Shown here: positions 10,093-20,359 of the stretch, in pieces
Layout: each line of letters opens with the position of its first letter
Numbering within the stretch: position 1 is the first letter of the stretch
Assembly (NCBI RefSeq): GCF_023006325.1
Contig: NZ_JAINDF010000001.1
Coordinates: 488,863-552,862 of the forward strand
DNA from: Kordiimonas marina
Lineage (GTDB): Bacteria; Pseudomonadota; Alphaproteobacteria; Sphingomonadales; Kordiimonadaceae
Length of the DNA: 64,000 bases
Direction of reading: 5' to 3'
Made by a program: the position numbers and the translations under genes
Notes under the pieces: generated by a model
What the model was told of the DNA's origin: nothing
Databases searched by the model: none
The model's input: the letters and a program-made list of their open reading frames with translations, nothing else

Positions 10093-11301
10093 ATGCCGAT
10101 GTTCCGCCCCCTGGCCACAGCCCTTCTCGCCGCGACGCTCCTAAGCGGCGGGCTTCAGGCGCAGGAAAGCCCTGAAACCGCCAAAGCGAAGCTGGAGAAG
10201 GTGCAAAAGGCCATCGCCGACCGCAAGGCGGAGAAAAAGGCACAGGAACAGGCAGCGGAAGCTGCCAAAACCGCCGCTCAGAAACTGTCTGAAGACCTTG
10301 TGGCAGCCGCCGCGGATATCCAGCAGGCCGAAGCCAATGTGGACCTTCTGGAAGAACGGGTCGCCGATCTCAAGAAAGCGGTTAAAGCCAAGAAAGAGAA
10401 GCTTGAAGCCCACAAGGGCGAGCTGCTCGGCCTTCTCGCCGCGCTGGAGCGCCTGTCGAAGCGCCCTGTGGCCTTCACCTTCCTGCAGCCACAGGAAGCC
10501 CTGAAAACCGCTCGTTCGGCTTCCCTGATGAGCACGCTGGTGCCCAAGATCAACAGCCGCGCCGCTGCGCTCAAGCAGGAACTGGCGGGTCTCGCCGAGA
10601 TCGAGGCGAATCTGACGGCCGAACAGGCAAGCCTGAAAAATAACTTGGCGTCATTAACCCAACATCAACAGAAACTTGCTTCACTGTTGGAAACGCGGAA
10701 GGCTGAGGCCCGCAAGGCCGGCTCCGAAGCCCGCAAGGCGCAGCAGGACATCGCCCGTTTCGCCCGCCAGGCCAAGTCGCTCAAGGATCTGATCGACAAA
10801 TTGGAACGGCAGGCCGCAAAAGAGCGGGAAAGGGCGGAAAGAGCGGCTAGACTGCCCCTGCCGCAACCGCACCCGGTCACACCGGGGGCCATGCCGATCT
10901 ATAAGGCCAAGGGCACACTGCCCTACCCTGCGGTCGGCACGGTTGTGGAAGGCTTTGGCGTCAAGGACGCTGCGATGGGGATCAGTAAGGGCATCCGCAT
11001 CAAGGCGCGCCCAGGGGCGCAGGTGGTATCGCCCTATGACGGCCAGATCGTGTTTGCCGGGCCTTTCCTTGGCTACGGCAAGTTGTTGATTATCTCGCAC
11101 GGCAACGGCTACCATAGCCTGATCGCCGGGCTTGATGAAATGTACGGAGTCGTGGGACAATGGGTTTTGACCGGGGAACCTATCGGCGCCATGAACAAGG
11201 CCGACGACAACCCGGAACTATATATGGAACTGCGCCATAAGGGCCACGCGATCAACCCTGCGCCCTGGCTCAACCGCAGGACGGCAGCCGCCACGCAATG
11301 A
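10093..11301 (+). CDS. EnvC-like murein hydrolase activator (degenerate LytM domain)
   Basis: Predicted periplasmic protein. A signal peptide at residues 1-23 (LATALLAATLLSGGLQAQ) is followed by a long Lys/Glu/Ala-rich coiled coil at about 25-250, a Pro-rich linker, and a C-terminal M23/LytM fold at about 275-395. The LytM zinc residues are not conserved. The HxxxD position reads SKGIRI, and the HxH position (YAHL in active enzymes) reads IAGL. That is the pattern of EnvC, which activates amidases without hydrolysing murein itself. It lies between gpmI and the ctpA-type protease, a conserved alphaproteobacterial order. Its amidase partner is not in the window. Confidence 0.88.
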   Translation: MPMFRPLATALLAATLLSGGLQAQESPETAKAKLEKVQKAIADRKAEKKAQEQAAEAAKTAAQKLSEDLVAAAADIQQAEANVDLLEERVADLKKAVKAKKEKLEAHKGELLGLLAALERLSKRPVAFTFLQPQEALKTARSASLMSTLVPKINSRAAALKQELAGLAEIEANLTAEQASLKNNLASLTQHQQKLASLLETRKAEARKAGSEARKAQQDIARFARQAKSLKDLIDKLERQAAKERERAERAARLPLPQPHPVTPGAMPIYKAKGTLPYPAVGTVVEGFGVKDAAMGISKGIRIKARPGAQVVSPYDGQIVFAGPFLGYGKLLIISHGNGYHSLIAGLDEMYGVVGQWVLTGEPIGAMNKADDNPELYMELRHKGHAINPAPWLNRRTAAATQ

Positions 11302-11330
11302 TGCACTGGCGCACAGGAAAGGTAGTTCAG

Positions 11331-12686
11331 ATGCGTAAACTGGTGATGGGTGTCATGACAGCCCTGATGATGGCAGTGCCGGTGCACGCCGCCAGCAAGG
11401 CCACGGCCCAGCAAAACCAGGACGAGTTCTATGAGCAGCTCGATCTCCTGATGCGCATCTTCGAACGCGTGCGGACTGAATATGTCGACCCCGTAGACGA
11501 CAAGAAGGTTATCGAAGCCGCCATCCAGGGCATGCTGCATTCGCTTGACCCGCATTCGACCTACCTGAACCCGGATATCTATCAGCAGGTCCGCGTCCAG
11601 ATGGAAGGCGAATATGGCGGGCTGGGGATTGAGGTCCAGATGGACAACGGCCTCGTCAAGGTCGTCTCCCCCATCGACGATACGCCCGCAGCGCTCGCCG
11701 GTATCAAGGGCGGCGACTATATCACCCAGATCGACGGCAAGCCGGTAATGGGGCTGACCCTCACCGAAGCGGTGAAGATGATGCGCGGCCCGATCGGCTC
11801 GCCCATCATTGTCACGATCCTGCGCGACGGCGTGAAAAAGCCGTTCGACATGAAGATCATCCGCAAGAAAATTCTGGTCCACAGCGTCCGCCACCATATT
11901 GAAGACGGCACCGTCGGCTATATCCGCATCACCACCTTCAACATGCAAACCGGCGCAGGCGTCGAAAAAGCGATCAAGGACCTTAAAGCCAAGCTTGGAA
12001 ACAAGCTGGACGGCGTTATCCTGGACCTGCGCAACAACCCCGGCGGCCTCCTGGATGAAGCCATCCGGGTTTCCGACGCCTTCCTCGACCATGGCGAGAT
12101 CGTCTCCACCCGCGGCCGCAAGCGCCAGAACAATAACCGCTGGTACGCCACGCCGGGTGACCTTTTGGACGGCCTGCCCATGGTGGTGCTGACCAACGCC
12201 TATTCGGCTTCCGCCTCTGAAATTGTTGCGGGTGCCTTGCAGGACCACCGCCGCGCTGTGATCCTTGGCGACCGTACCTTCGGCAAGGGGACCGTGCAGT
12301 CCGAAATCCGCCTCGGGCGCAAGGGCGACAGTGCCATCCGCCTGACCACCGCGCGCTACTTCACGCCGTCCGGCCGGTCGATCCAGGAACGGGGTATCGA
12401 GCCCGATATCGAGGATCTGACCCCGATGGCGCGGGCCGAAGCGCAACGCCGTGAAGCAAATCTGAGCGGCCACCTCACCAACGACCAGCAGCGGATCGAC
12501 CGGGCCGGTGAGCAAGACCCACTGACCCCGGCCGAGCAGGCTGCGGTCAAGGAAGCCAAGGCCGAAGAAAACGCCAAGAAAGGCGCAAAAGCAGGGCCTG
12601 AGGTCGACATTCAGCTTCAGCACGCGATTAAGTTGTTGAAAAACATGTCATCTCTGCCTAAGTCTCAGGTTGCTGAAGTACGCTGA
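11331..12686 (+). CDS. ctpA: S41-family carboxy-terminal processing protease
   Basis: Periplasmic serine protease that trims C termini of envelope proteins or murein enzymes. From ATG 11331 the product is 451 residues with a signal peptide (MRKLVMGVMTALMMAVPVHA). A PDZ domain follows at about 80-170 (GGLGIEVQMDNGLVKVVSP), then the S41 core. The nucleophile Ser lies in AYSASASEIVAGALQD and the general-base Lys in TFGKGTVQ. An ATG at 11298 overlaps the upstream TGA, but it would bury the signal peptide; AGGAAAGG before 11331 favours the later start. The C-terminal extension is Glu/Ala/Lys-rich. Confidence 0.93.
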   Translation: MRKLVMGVMTALMMAVPVHAASKATAQQNQDEFYEQLDLLMRIFERVRTEYVDPVDDKKVIEAAIQGMLHSLDPHSTYLNPDIYQQVRVQMEGEYGGLGIEVQMDNGLVKVVSPIDDTPAALAGIKGGDYITQIDGKPVMGLTLTEAVKMMRGPIGSPIIVTILRDGVKKPFDMKIIRKKILVHSVRHHIEDGTVGYIRITTFNMQTGAGVEKAIKDLKAKLGNKLDGVILDLRNNPGGLLDEAIRVSDAFLDHGEIVSTRGRKRQNNNRWYATPGDLLDGLPMVVLTNAYSASASEIVAGALQDHRRAVILGDRTFGKGTVQSEIRLGRKGDSAIRLTTARYFTPSGRSIQERGIEPDIEDLTPMARAEAQRREANLSGHLTNDQQRIDRAGEQDPLTPAEQAAVKEAKAEENAKKGAKAGPEVDIQLQHAIKLLKNMSSLPKSQVAEVR

Positions 12687-12728
12687 TATCAGCCCTATTT
12701 GCCGTAACCGATTGGGGGAAAGCAGCCG

Positions 12729-13805
12729 ATGCCTACCAGCTTGAACGCAATGCTGACAGCGTGGGCCATCACGATCATCCTGATTTTCGGGACCATCGTG
12801 GGCATTCAACTCGCTTACGACCCCGCTGATTTCAAAAAGCCCGATACCCATCATCCTGCCACGGCCAATGATAGCCATGCACGGGATGCGCAGACCGGTG
12901 GAATGCAGACAGGCCACTCGGCTGCCGATGCCGACATGCCCGCCCCCGGCCAGGTCACGGATAGCGCCGATCATTCTTTCGCGCAGTTGCCGCACATCAT
13001 GCCCGTGGTTGCCGACCAGGATCTTCTGGAGAAAAGCGACAAGGGGCCGCTGCCAATTGTTGCCAAGGACGGCCGTCGCCCGTTTGATGTCTACCGCAGC
13101 GGGATGCGGATTGACCCGAAACTGCCGCGCGTTGCCATTATCATCAGCGAACTAGGCCAGCGTTCCCAGGTTACACGCCGGGCCATTGCCGACCTGCCAC
13201 CTAGTGTCACACTCGCCTTTTCGCCTTACGCCGGGGACCTGATCAACTGGGGTGAGCGCGCCCGTGAAGCCGGCCACGAAGTGCTGCTGATGGTGCCGAT
13301 GGAGCCGGTCAACTACCCGCAGAACGACCCTGGCCCCTTCACGCTGCTGACCAGCAATTCGACCCGTGACAATATCGATCTTCTTGAGGATTCCATGCGG
13401 GTGCTCACGGGCTATGTCGGCATCATCAACTATATGGGATCGCGCCTGACCGCGGCGCCCGACAGCCTGCGCCCAATCCTCATGCAAGTGAAAGAACGCG
13501 GCCTGATGTTTGTCGACAGCCGGTCGAGCCAGTTCTCGCAGGCGGCAACCATGGCCAAGGCCATCGGTATTCCCACCGCCTACAACAACCGGACGATTGA
13601 CGACAATCTTGCCTCCGATCAGATCGCCAAGCAGCTGACCGAGCTTGAAAACCGGGCCCAGGCTCTCGGCAGTGCCGTCGGCATGGCGCGGCCGTTCCCT
13701 GTGAGCTTTGAGGCAATCAAGACATGGGCCGAAGGCCTGCGCGGGCGGGGTGTCCAGCTTGTCCCGATCAGTGCGGTCGCCGGGATGCAGGAACCACCCA
13801 AGTAA
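12729..13805 (+). CDS. Divergent polysaccharide deacetylase family protein (YibQ-like)
   Basis: A 358-residue protein with one N-terminal membrane anchor (about 9-29), a low-complexity His/Asp-rich linker, and a divergent NodB-like barrel from about 130 (PRVAIIISELGQ, VTLAFSPYA, GHEVLLMVPMEP, YVGIINYMGSRLTA, GLMFVDSRSSQ). YibQ-like proteins commonly sit beside EnvC and CtpA, as here. The metal-binding DD of true deacetylases reads SE at the IISELG strand, so catalysis is doubtful. A role in envelope maintenance is inferred only from context. Confidence 0.85.
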   Translation: MPTSLNAMLTAWAITIILIFGTIVGIQLAYDPADFKKPDTHHPATANDSHARDAQTGGMQTGHSAADADMPAPGQVTDSADHSFAQLPHIMPVVADQDLLEKSDKGPLPIVAKDGRRPFDVYRSGMRIDPKLPRVAIIISELGQRSQVTRRAIADLPPSVTLAFSPYAGDLINWGERAREAGHEVLLMVPMEPVNYPQNDPGPFTLLTSNSTRDNIDLLEDSMRVLTGYVGIINYMGSRLTAAPDSLRPILMQVKERGLMFVDSRSSQFSQAATMAKAIGIPTAYNNRTIDDNLASDQIAKQLTELENRAQALGSAVGMARPFPVSFEAIKTWAEGLRGRGVQLVPISAVAGMQEPPK

Positions 13806-13841
13806 CCCCTTCATCTCAGGACCAGTCCTCACGAGGTTTAT

Positions 13842-14318
13842 ATGAGTGACGCTTCCACCCTTCCCTACCGTCCCTGTGCCGGCATCTTGCTGACCAATGC
13901 AAGCGGCCTGATATTCGCCGGGGAGCGGATCGATACCCCCGGCGCCTGGCAGATGCCGCAAGGGGGCATCGACGCAGGGGAAACCCCTGAGGTCGCCGCC
14001 CTGCGTGAACTAACCGAGGAAATCGGCGTACCCGCAGACGCCGTTGATGTGATTGCCCGCACGAAGGATGCCATCCCCTATGACCTGCCGCCGCACCTGT
14101 TGGGCAAGGTATGGGGCGGACGCTATCGCGGGCAGGCACAATATTGGTTCCTGATGCGGCTGACGGCTGGGGATGAGGTGATCGACATCGAGACCGAACA
14201 CCCGGAATTCAGCCGCTGGAAATGGACGACCCCCGCCGACCTTCTGGACGAGATCGTGCCTTTCAAGCGCTCGGTCTATGAACAGGTCGTCCGGGAGCTG
14301 CTGCCCGATGCCGTCTGA
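13842..14318 (+). CDS. rppH: RNA pyrophosphohydrolase (Nudix)
   Basis: Removes pyrophosphate from 5' triphosphate mRNA ends to trigger decay. The 158-residue Nudix protein has the complete box [20 protein letters not shown] (about 44-63), [11 protein letters not shown] at the N terminus and [21 protein letters not shown] at the C terminus, typical of RppH. A GAGG ribosome site lies 5 bases before the start. The last 11 bases overlap the next gene. Confidence 0.94.
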   Translation: MSDASTLPYRPCAGILLTNASGLIFAGERIDTPGAWQMPQGGIDAGETPEVAALRELTEEIGVPADAVDVIARTKDAIPYDLPPHLLGKVWGGRYRGQAQYWFLMRLTAGDEVIDIETEHPEFSRWKWTTPADLLDEIVPFKRSVYEQVVRELLPDAV

Positions 14319-14862
14319 GGGTCAGGCCCCAAACACCCCCGACTTCAGCGGCGACCATACCCGCCGCATTACAGCTTTCCTGCGCGGGATCGGCCTTGAG
14401 GTCAGGTCCGCCACCCTTCCTGATGACACCTTCCTGCCCGGTATCTGGATCGAGAGCGGCGCCCTCGTGGTTGATGAGAACCGCCTCAGTTACCCGGGAG
14501 ACCTGCTGCATGAAGCGGGACACCTGGCCGTTCTATCGCCCGATGAGCGCGCAGCAGCCACAGGCGAAGCCCCTGCGGACATGGGCGCCGAGATCGCGGC
14601 CCAGGCCTGGTCCTACGCTGCAGCGCTTGCGAGTGACACGCCTCTTGAGGTGCTGTTCCACGATCATGGCTACAAAGGTGCATCTGAGTGGTTCCACGGC
14701 CTATACGCAGGTGGGGCAACGCCCGGCGTACCGCTTCTGGCATGGTATGGCATGACCGTGATGCCGACGCTGGATGGCGCCAATGCTGGTCAGCCGGAAG
14801 TCTTCCCCCGCATGACCGAATGGCTGCGCACCACACCGAACCCGCCCTATCCGGACACCTGA
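14308..14862 (+). CDS. Uncharacterised protein with HEAGH zinc-site motif
   Basis: A 184-residue protein starting inside the end of rppH (11-base overlap, different frame), which suggests translational coupling. The key motif is [11 protein letters not shown] at about 69-79, matching the HExxH zinc signature of gluzincin-type peptidases; whether a third ligand exists is unclear (later candidates: [19 protein letters not shown]). No signal peptide or membrane segment is seen, so it is probably cytoplasmic. An upstream ATG at 14278 lies deeper in rppH and is less likely. I do not recognise the family by name; a peptidase role is inference from one motif. Confidence 0.75.
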   Translation: MPSEGQAPNTPDFSGDHTRRITAFLRGIGLEVRSATLPDDTFLPGIWIESGALVVDENRLSYPGDLLHEAGHLAVLSPDERAAATGEAPADMGAEIAAQAWSYAAALASDTPLEVLFHDHGYKGASEWFHGLYAGGATPGVPLLAWYGMTVMPTLDGANAGQPEVFPRMTEWLRTTPNPPYPDT

Positions 14863-14882
14863 AGCAATAGCCCAGGCAAACG

Positions 14883-14914
14883 AAAAGGCGGCACCCCCCT
14901 GGGCACCGCCTTTT
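14883..14914. terminator. Bidirectional terminator between convergent genes
   Basis: AAAAGGCGG pairs with CCGCCTTTT, with an inner CCC/GGG pair. It separates the HEAGH gene (plus) from atpC (minus), with A and T runs on both sides so that it can serve both strands. Confidence 0.85.
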
Positions 14915-14937
14915 GTAAATCTTTGTCGTATCCAGCC

Positions 14938-15348
14938 TTATGCGGCGTGGACCACCTCGGAGAGGGCCACCATCCAGGCCAGCTTCTTTTCGAGGGCAGA
15001 ACGTTCGATATCGTCCTTGGCGTCCTCGATGTCTTCCTTGGTGTTGCTGATTTTCTGGTTGAGATCATCGGTATCGACCTTGTCGAGCTCAATGGTTTCT
15101 TCCGCCAGAATGGTCAGGCCGGCCGGGTTGATCTGGGCCAGACCGCCCTTGAGGAAAAGCCGCGTCGGTTCCGCGCCTTCGGCCTCATAGATTTCAACAA
15201 CGCCGGGACGGATGGTGGACATCATGGGCGCATGGTGCGGCAGCGCGGTGAAGTCACCGTCGGTGCCGGGCACCACGATCATCGCGGCATGAGCGTCCTT
15301 CAGAAGGCACTCAGGCGAGACGATCTCATAATGAAGCGTATCGGTCAT
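14938..15348 (-). CDS. atpC: ATP synthase F1 epsilon subunit
   Basis: Central-stalk subunit that couples rotation and inhibits ATP hydrolysis. The 136 residues begin TDTLHYEIVSPECLLKDAHAAMIVVPGTDGDFTALPHHAPMM (split here by eye), the conserved beta-sandwich; a helical C-terminal domain rich in Glu and Lys follows. It is last in the atpHAGDC operon, 20 bases after atpD. Confidence 0.95.
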   Translation of the reverse strand: MTDTLHYEIVSPECLLKDAHAAMIVVPGTDGDFTALPHHAPMMSTIRPGVVEIYEAEGAEPTRLFLKGGLAQINPAGLTILAEETIELDKVDTDDLNQKISNTKEDIEDAKDDIERSALEKKLAWMVALSEVVHAA

Positions 15349-15368
15349 GATGTCCTGATCCCCAGTCC

Positions 15369-16796
<1,428 letters not shown>

Positions 16797-16813
16797 CTAC
16801 ACTCCTTAATAAT

Positions 16814-17707
16814 TTAAAGCGCTTCAGCGCCCGAAATAATTTCAATCAGCTCTTTGGTGATGGCAGCCTGACGGGTGCGGTTATACGTCACTGTCAGGTT
16901 ATCGATCATGTCACCAGCGTTCCGGGTTGCGTTATCCATCGCGGTCATACGCGCGCCCTGCTCGGACGCCGCATTTTCCAGAAGACCGCGGTAGACCTGC
17001 ACAGCCACGTTACGCGGCAGCAGATCTTCAAGGATCTCGGTTTCACCGGGTTCATAATCGTAAATCGCCCCACCGAGCTCGTCGCCGCTTTCGTTTTCGT
17101 TGGCGGCTTCCGGCATCGGTGCCGGGATGAGCTGTTGCTTGGTGGTAATCTGGACAAGCGCCGACTGGAACTTGGCGTAGAACAGGGTAGCTACGTCAAA
17201 TTCGCCGCGTTTGAACATGGCCAGAATGTCTGCCGCGATCGGCTGCGCGTCTGCGAAGCCCATGCGCTTGATGGCGGACATATCCTTGAAGCCAACGATT
17301 TTCTCACCATAGAGGCGGCGCATCAGCACATGGCCTTTACGACCAATGCACAGGATCTTCACCGTCTTGCCATCGCGGATCAGGCCCTCAATATGGGCGC
17401 GGGCCGCTTTGACAATGCTGGTGTTGAAGCCACCACAGAGACCACGCTCCGAGGTTGCGACGATCACCAGTTCCACATCTTCCTTGCCGGTACCGACGAG
17501 GAGCGGTGAAGCACCCGGCTGGCCCTTGACCGCGAGGCCAAGGCCAGTGAGTACTTTTTCCATCCGCTCAGCATAGGGACGGGCGGCTTCCGCCGCGTCC
17601 TGTGCCCGACGCAGTTTAGACGCCGCGACCATTTTCATGGCCTTGGTGATCTTCTGCGTCGATTTGACGGAGCTGATCCGGACTTTTAGGTCTTTAAGGC
17701 TCGGCAT
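16814..17707 (-). CDS. atpG: ATP synthase F1 gamma subunit
   Basis: Rotor shaft of F1. The 297 residues open with [20 protein letters not shown] and [15 protein letters not shown], and end with the conserved helix [20 protein letters not shown] and [16 protein letters not shown]. It has a modest insertion around 195-215 ([12 protein letters not shown]), typical of alphaproteobacterial gamma subunits. The operon order is H-A-G-D-C. Confidence 0.97.
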   Translation of the reverse strand: MPSLKDLKVRISSVKSTQKITKAMKMVAASKLRRAQDAAEAARPYAERMEKVLTGLGLAVKGQPGASPLLVGTGKEDVELVIVATSERGLCGGFNTSIVKAARAHIEGLIRDGKTVKILCIGRKGHVLMRRLYGEKIVGFKDMSAIKRMGFADAQPIAADILAMFKRGEFDVATLFYAKFQSALVQITTKQQLIPAPMPEAANENESGDELGGAIYDYEPGETEILEDLLPRNVAVQVYRGLLENAASEQGARMTAMDNATRNAGDMIDNLTVTYNRTRQAAITKELIEIISGAEAL

Positions 17708-17736
17708 GGGTCCAGCCTTCCTCCAATCGTCGGGTC

Positions 17737-19269
17737 TTAGCTAAAGGACTTGGCGAATGCGTCGAGAATCGACTTCATTTTTGCAATCGTTTCGTCACTC
17801 AGTTTCTGCTCACTGCGGATGGTGCCCAGCACGTCAGCGTGTTTGGAGCGCATTTCCGCGAGGAACTGCTCTTCAAAACGGGTAACGGCCGTGGTCGGGA
17901 TACCGTCGAGGTAACCGTTCACACCAGCAAAGATCGAGGCAACCTGCTCTTCAACCGGCAGCGGCGAATACTGGCCCTGCTTCAGAAGTTCGGTCAGGCG
18001 TGCACCACGGTTCAGAAGCTTCTGGGTCGAGGCATCGAGGTCCGAACCGAACTGGGCGAAGGCTTCCATTTCGCGGTACTGAGCAAGCTCAAGCTTGATC
18101 GAGCCTGCAACCTGTTTCATCGCCTTGATCTGAGCGGCAGACCCCACACGCGAAACCGACAGACCGACGTTAATTGCCGGACGAACACCCTTATAGAAGA
18201 GTTCGGTCTCAAGGAAGATCTGGCCGTCGGTGATCGAGATCACGTTGGTCGGGATGTAAGCCGACACGTCACCAGCCTGGGTCTCAATAACCGGCAGAGC
18301 GGTCAGCGAACCGGCGCCCAGCTTGTCGTTGAGCTTGGCCGAACGCTCCAGAAGGCGGCTATGCAGGTAGAATACGTCACCCGGGTAAGCTTCACGTCCC
18401 GGCGGACGGCGAAGCAGCAGGGACATCTGGCGGTAAGCAACGGCCTGTTTGGACAGATCGTCATACACGATCACGGCATGCATGCCGTTGTCGCGGAAGA
18501 ATTCACCCATCGCACAGCCGGTGTAGGGCGCCAGGAACTGAAGCGGGGCCGGCTCGGACGCGGTTGCGGCAACCACGATCGAATATTCCAGCGCGCCGTT
18601 TTCTTCCAGAGCCTTAACGATCTGGGCAACGGTCGAACGCTTCTGGCCGACGGCGACATAGATACAGAACAGCTTATCGCCGTCTTCTTTCGCAGCGTCG
18701 TTCGAAGCTTTCTGGTTGATGAAGGTGTCGATGGCGACAGCGGTCTTACCGGTCTGACGGTCACCGATGATCAGCTCACGCTGGCCACGGCCAACCGGAA
18801 CCAGAGCGTCGATAGCCTTGAGGCCCGACTGCATCGGCTCGTGCACGGATTGCCGCGGGATAATACCCGGAGCTTTCACTTCAACACGGGTCCGTTTGAC
18901 ATCCGTAAGCGGGCCTTTGCCGTCGATCGGGTTACCAAGCGCGTCAACAACGCGACCCAGAAGCCCTTTACCAACCGGTACGTCCACGATGGCGCCGGTC
19001 CGTTTAACGGTGTCGCCTTCCTTAATACCGCGGTCGTCACCAAAAATAACGATACCGACGTTGTCGCTCTCGAGGTTCAGGGCCATGCCCTTAACACCAC
19101 CCGGGAATTCAACCATCTCACCGGCTTGCACCTGGTCGAGGCCGTAAACACGGGCAATACCGTCACCAACAGAGAGAACGGTGCCTACTTCAGAAACTTC
19201 AGCTTCATTGCCGAAGTTAGCGATCTGGTCCTTAAGGACCTTGGAAATTTCCGCCGCACGGATATCCAT
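17737..19269 (-). CDS. atpA: ATP synthase F1 alpha subunit
   Basis: Non-catalytic nucleotide-binding subunit. The 510 residues show [12 protein letters not shown] at the N terminus, [20 protein letters not shown] with the P-loop near 169-176, [33 protein letters not shown] (read in parts) and [19 protein letters not shown]. Its ATG overlaps the atpH stop by one base (TAATG), indicating coupling. Confidence 0.98.
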   Translation of the reverse strand: MDIRAAEISKVLKDQIANFGNEAEVSEVGTVLSVGDGIARVYGLDQVQAGEMVEFPGGVKGMALNLESDNVGIVIFGDDRGIKEGDTVKRTGAIVDVPVGKGLLGRVVDALGNPIDGKGPLTDVKRTRVEVKAPGIIPRQSVHEPMQSGLKAIDALVPVGRGQRELIIGDRQTGKTAVAIDTFINQKASNDAAKEDGDKLFCIYVAVGQKRSTVAQIVKALEENGALEYSIVVAATASEPAPLQFLAPYTGCAMGEFFRDNGMHAVIVYDDLSKQAVAYRQMSLLLRRPPGREAYPGDVFYLHSRLLERSAKLNDKLGAGSLTALPVIETQAGDVSAYIPTNVISITDGQIFLETELFYKGVRPAINVGLSVSRVGSAAQIKAMKQVAGSIKLELAQYREMEAFAQFGSDLDASTQKLLNRGARLTELLKQGQYSPLPVEEQVASIFAGVNGYLDGIPTTAVTRFEEQFLAEMRSKHADVLGTIRSEQKLSDETIAKMKSILDAFAKSFS

Positions 19270-19829
19270 TACTGAACCCCTTTCATGGCGATTGCGAGGT
19301 TATCGAGTTTGGTTTTAAGGGAGCTGTCCACCATGCGGGAGCCCACTTTTACCTTGAGGCCACCGAGCAAGCTTTCATCGACGGAGGCGTCGATTGCCAC
19401 ATCCCGGCCAATAGCCAGTTTCAATTTCTTTTCTAGGTCGCCCAGCTGTTTCTTGGTGAGTGCCCGTGCGCTGATGACTTCGGCCGTTACTTCACCGCGA
19501 TGTTCAGCGGCGAGTTTGTCGAAGTCAGCCAGGATGGCAGACAGCGCGCCCAGACGGCGATTTACTGCCAGAACACCAAGAAATTTATTGGTCAGACCGG
19601 AAAGGTCACCCGCAGAAGCCACCTTGGTGATGGCGTCGGATTGTTGTTTCCGGCTGTAAAGCGGCGAACTGACGAGGGTGCGAAGATCGGCACTCTCTTC
19701 CAGCATGGCCTTCAGCTTGGCGAGATCGGATTCGACCGCCTCAAGCGCTTTAGCCTCGAGAGCGAGGTCAAAAAGCGCCACGGCATAGCGGCCCGATATC
19801 CCTGATACTATCACTTTGTGTGAGGTCAC
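19269..19829 (-). CDS. atpH: ATP synthase F1 delta subunit (GTG start)
   Basis: Peripheral-stalk protein linking F1 to the b subunits. The 186 residues contain [16 protein letters not shown] at the N terminus, the six-helix domain, and the C-terminal [20 protein letters not shown] and [20 protein letters not shown] motifs. The start is GTG at 19829, supported by AGGGGA nine bases upstream. It heads the F1 operon. The Fo genes (atpI, B, E, F) are absent nearby, as is normal for alphaproteobacteria, where they form a separate operon. Confidence 0.95.
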   Translation of the reverse strand: MTSHKVIVSGISGRYAVALFDLALEAKALEAVESDLAKLKAMLEESADLRTLVSSPLYSRKQQSDAITKVASAGDLSGLTNKFLGVLAVNRRLGALSAILADFDKLAAEHRGEVTAEVISARALTKKQLGDLEKKLKLAIGRDVAIDASVDESLLGGLKVKVGSRMVDSSLKTKLDNLAIAMKGVQ

Positions 19830-20359
19830 GTCAGACGTTCCCCTGGGTTAGGTCTGAACCTGTTGACACACCTGTGGGACGGGGTTCCCGGGAGAGCTCC
19901 GCCCACGCTCAAAATTGACTTGTTTCAACGAGGCGAAAAATAAGCCTCCCTGCGGCCGAGCCAGCCGAAATGCGTGCTCCCTCTAGCATATGGATTTCCA
20001 CCATGCAACCCGCCATATGCCGCGCTTTTGATTCTTGTCCTGACGAGACAATTATGGGTCTTTCATGTCACAAGGCCAGTGCAATCGATTGTCTGAACGG
20101 CTTGACGGGAAATGCCTTTGCGCCTGTCCGCTAACCCCCTATGAAACCGTCAGAAAATCGGGTCCTCCCTCAACCTTCAAATCTCCACCCATGAAACCTG
20201 CCCCAGGCGCACCCGCCACCCCCGGCTGTATCACGCTTTTTAGGGGGCTTCCGCCACGCATAGCTTTTACGCCATTTCACATGCCAAAGTGCGACAAAAG
20301 CGCGCACTTTGGCGCGAATCCTGACGCTGTTAGAATCAGTCTATCCACCGATGTCGCCC
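19830..20359. other. 530-base gene-free stretch between atpH and priA
   Basis: It must hold the promoter of atpHAGDC (minus strand), but I cannot pick a convincing -35/-10 pair. Two inverted repeats stand out: GCATATGG/CCATATGC (19986-20020, 19-base loop) and a perfect 11-base stem GCCAAAGTGCG/CGCACTTTGGC (20283-20313, 9-base loop). A plus-strand open frame of 109 codons at 20065-20394 looks spurious. Confidence 0.6.
20283..20313. repeat. Perfect 11-bp hairpin downstream of priA
   Basis: GCCAAAGTGCG pairs exactly with CGCACTTTGGC around a 9-base loop, 47 bases beyond the priA stop on the minus strand. No T-run follows on either strand, so a classical terminator is unlikely. It could be a processing or protein-binding site, or an RNA 3'-end stabiliser. 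Confidence 0.6.
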
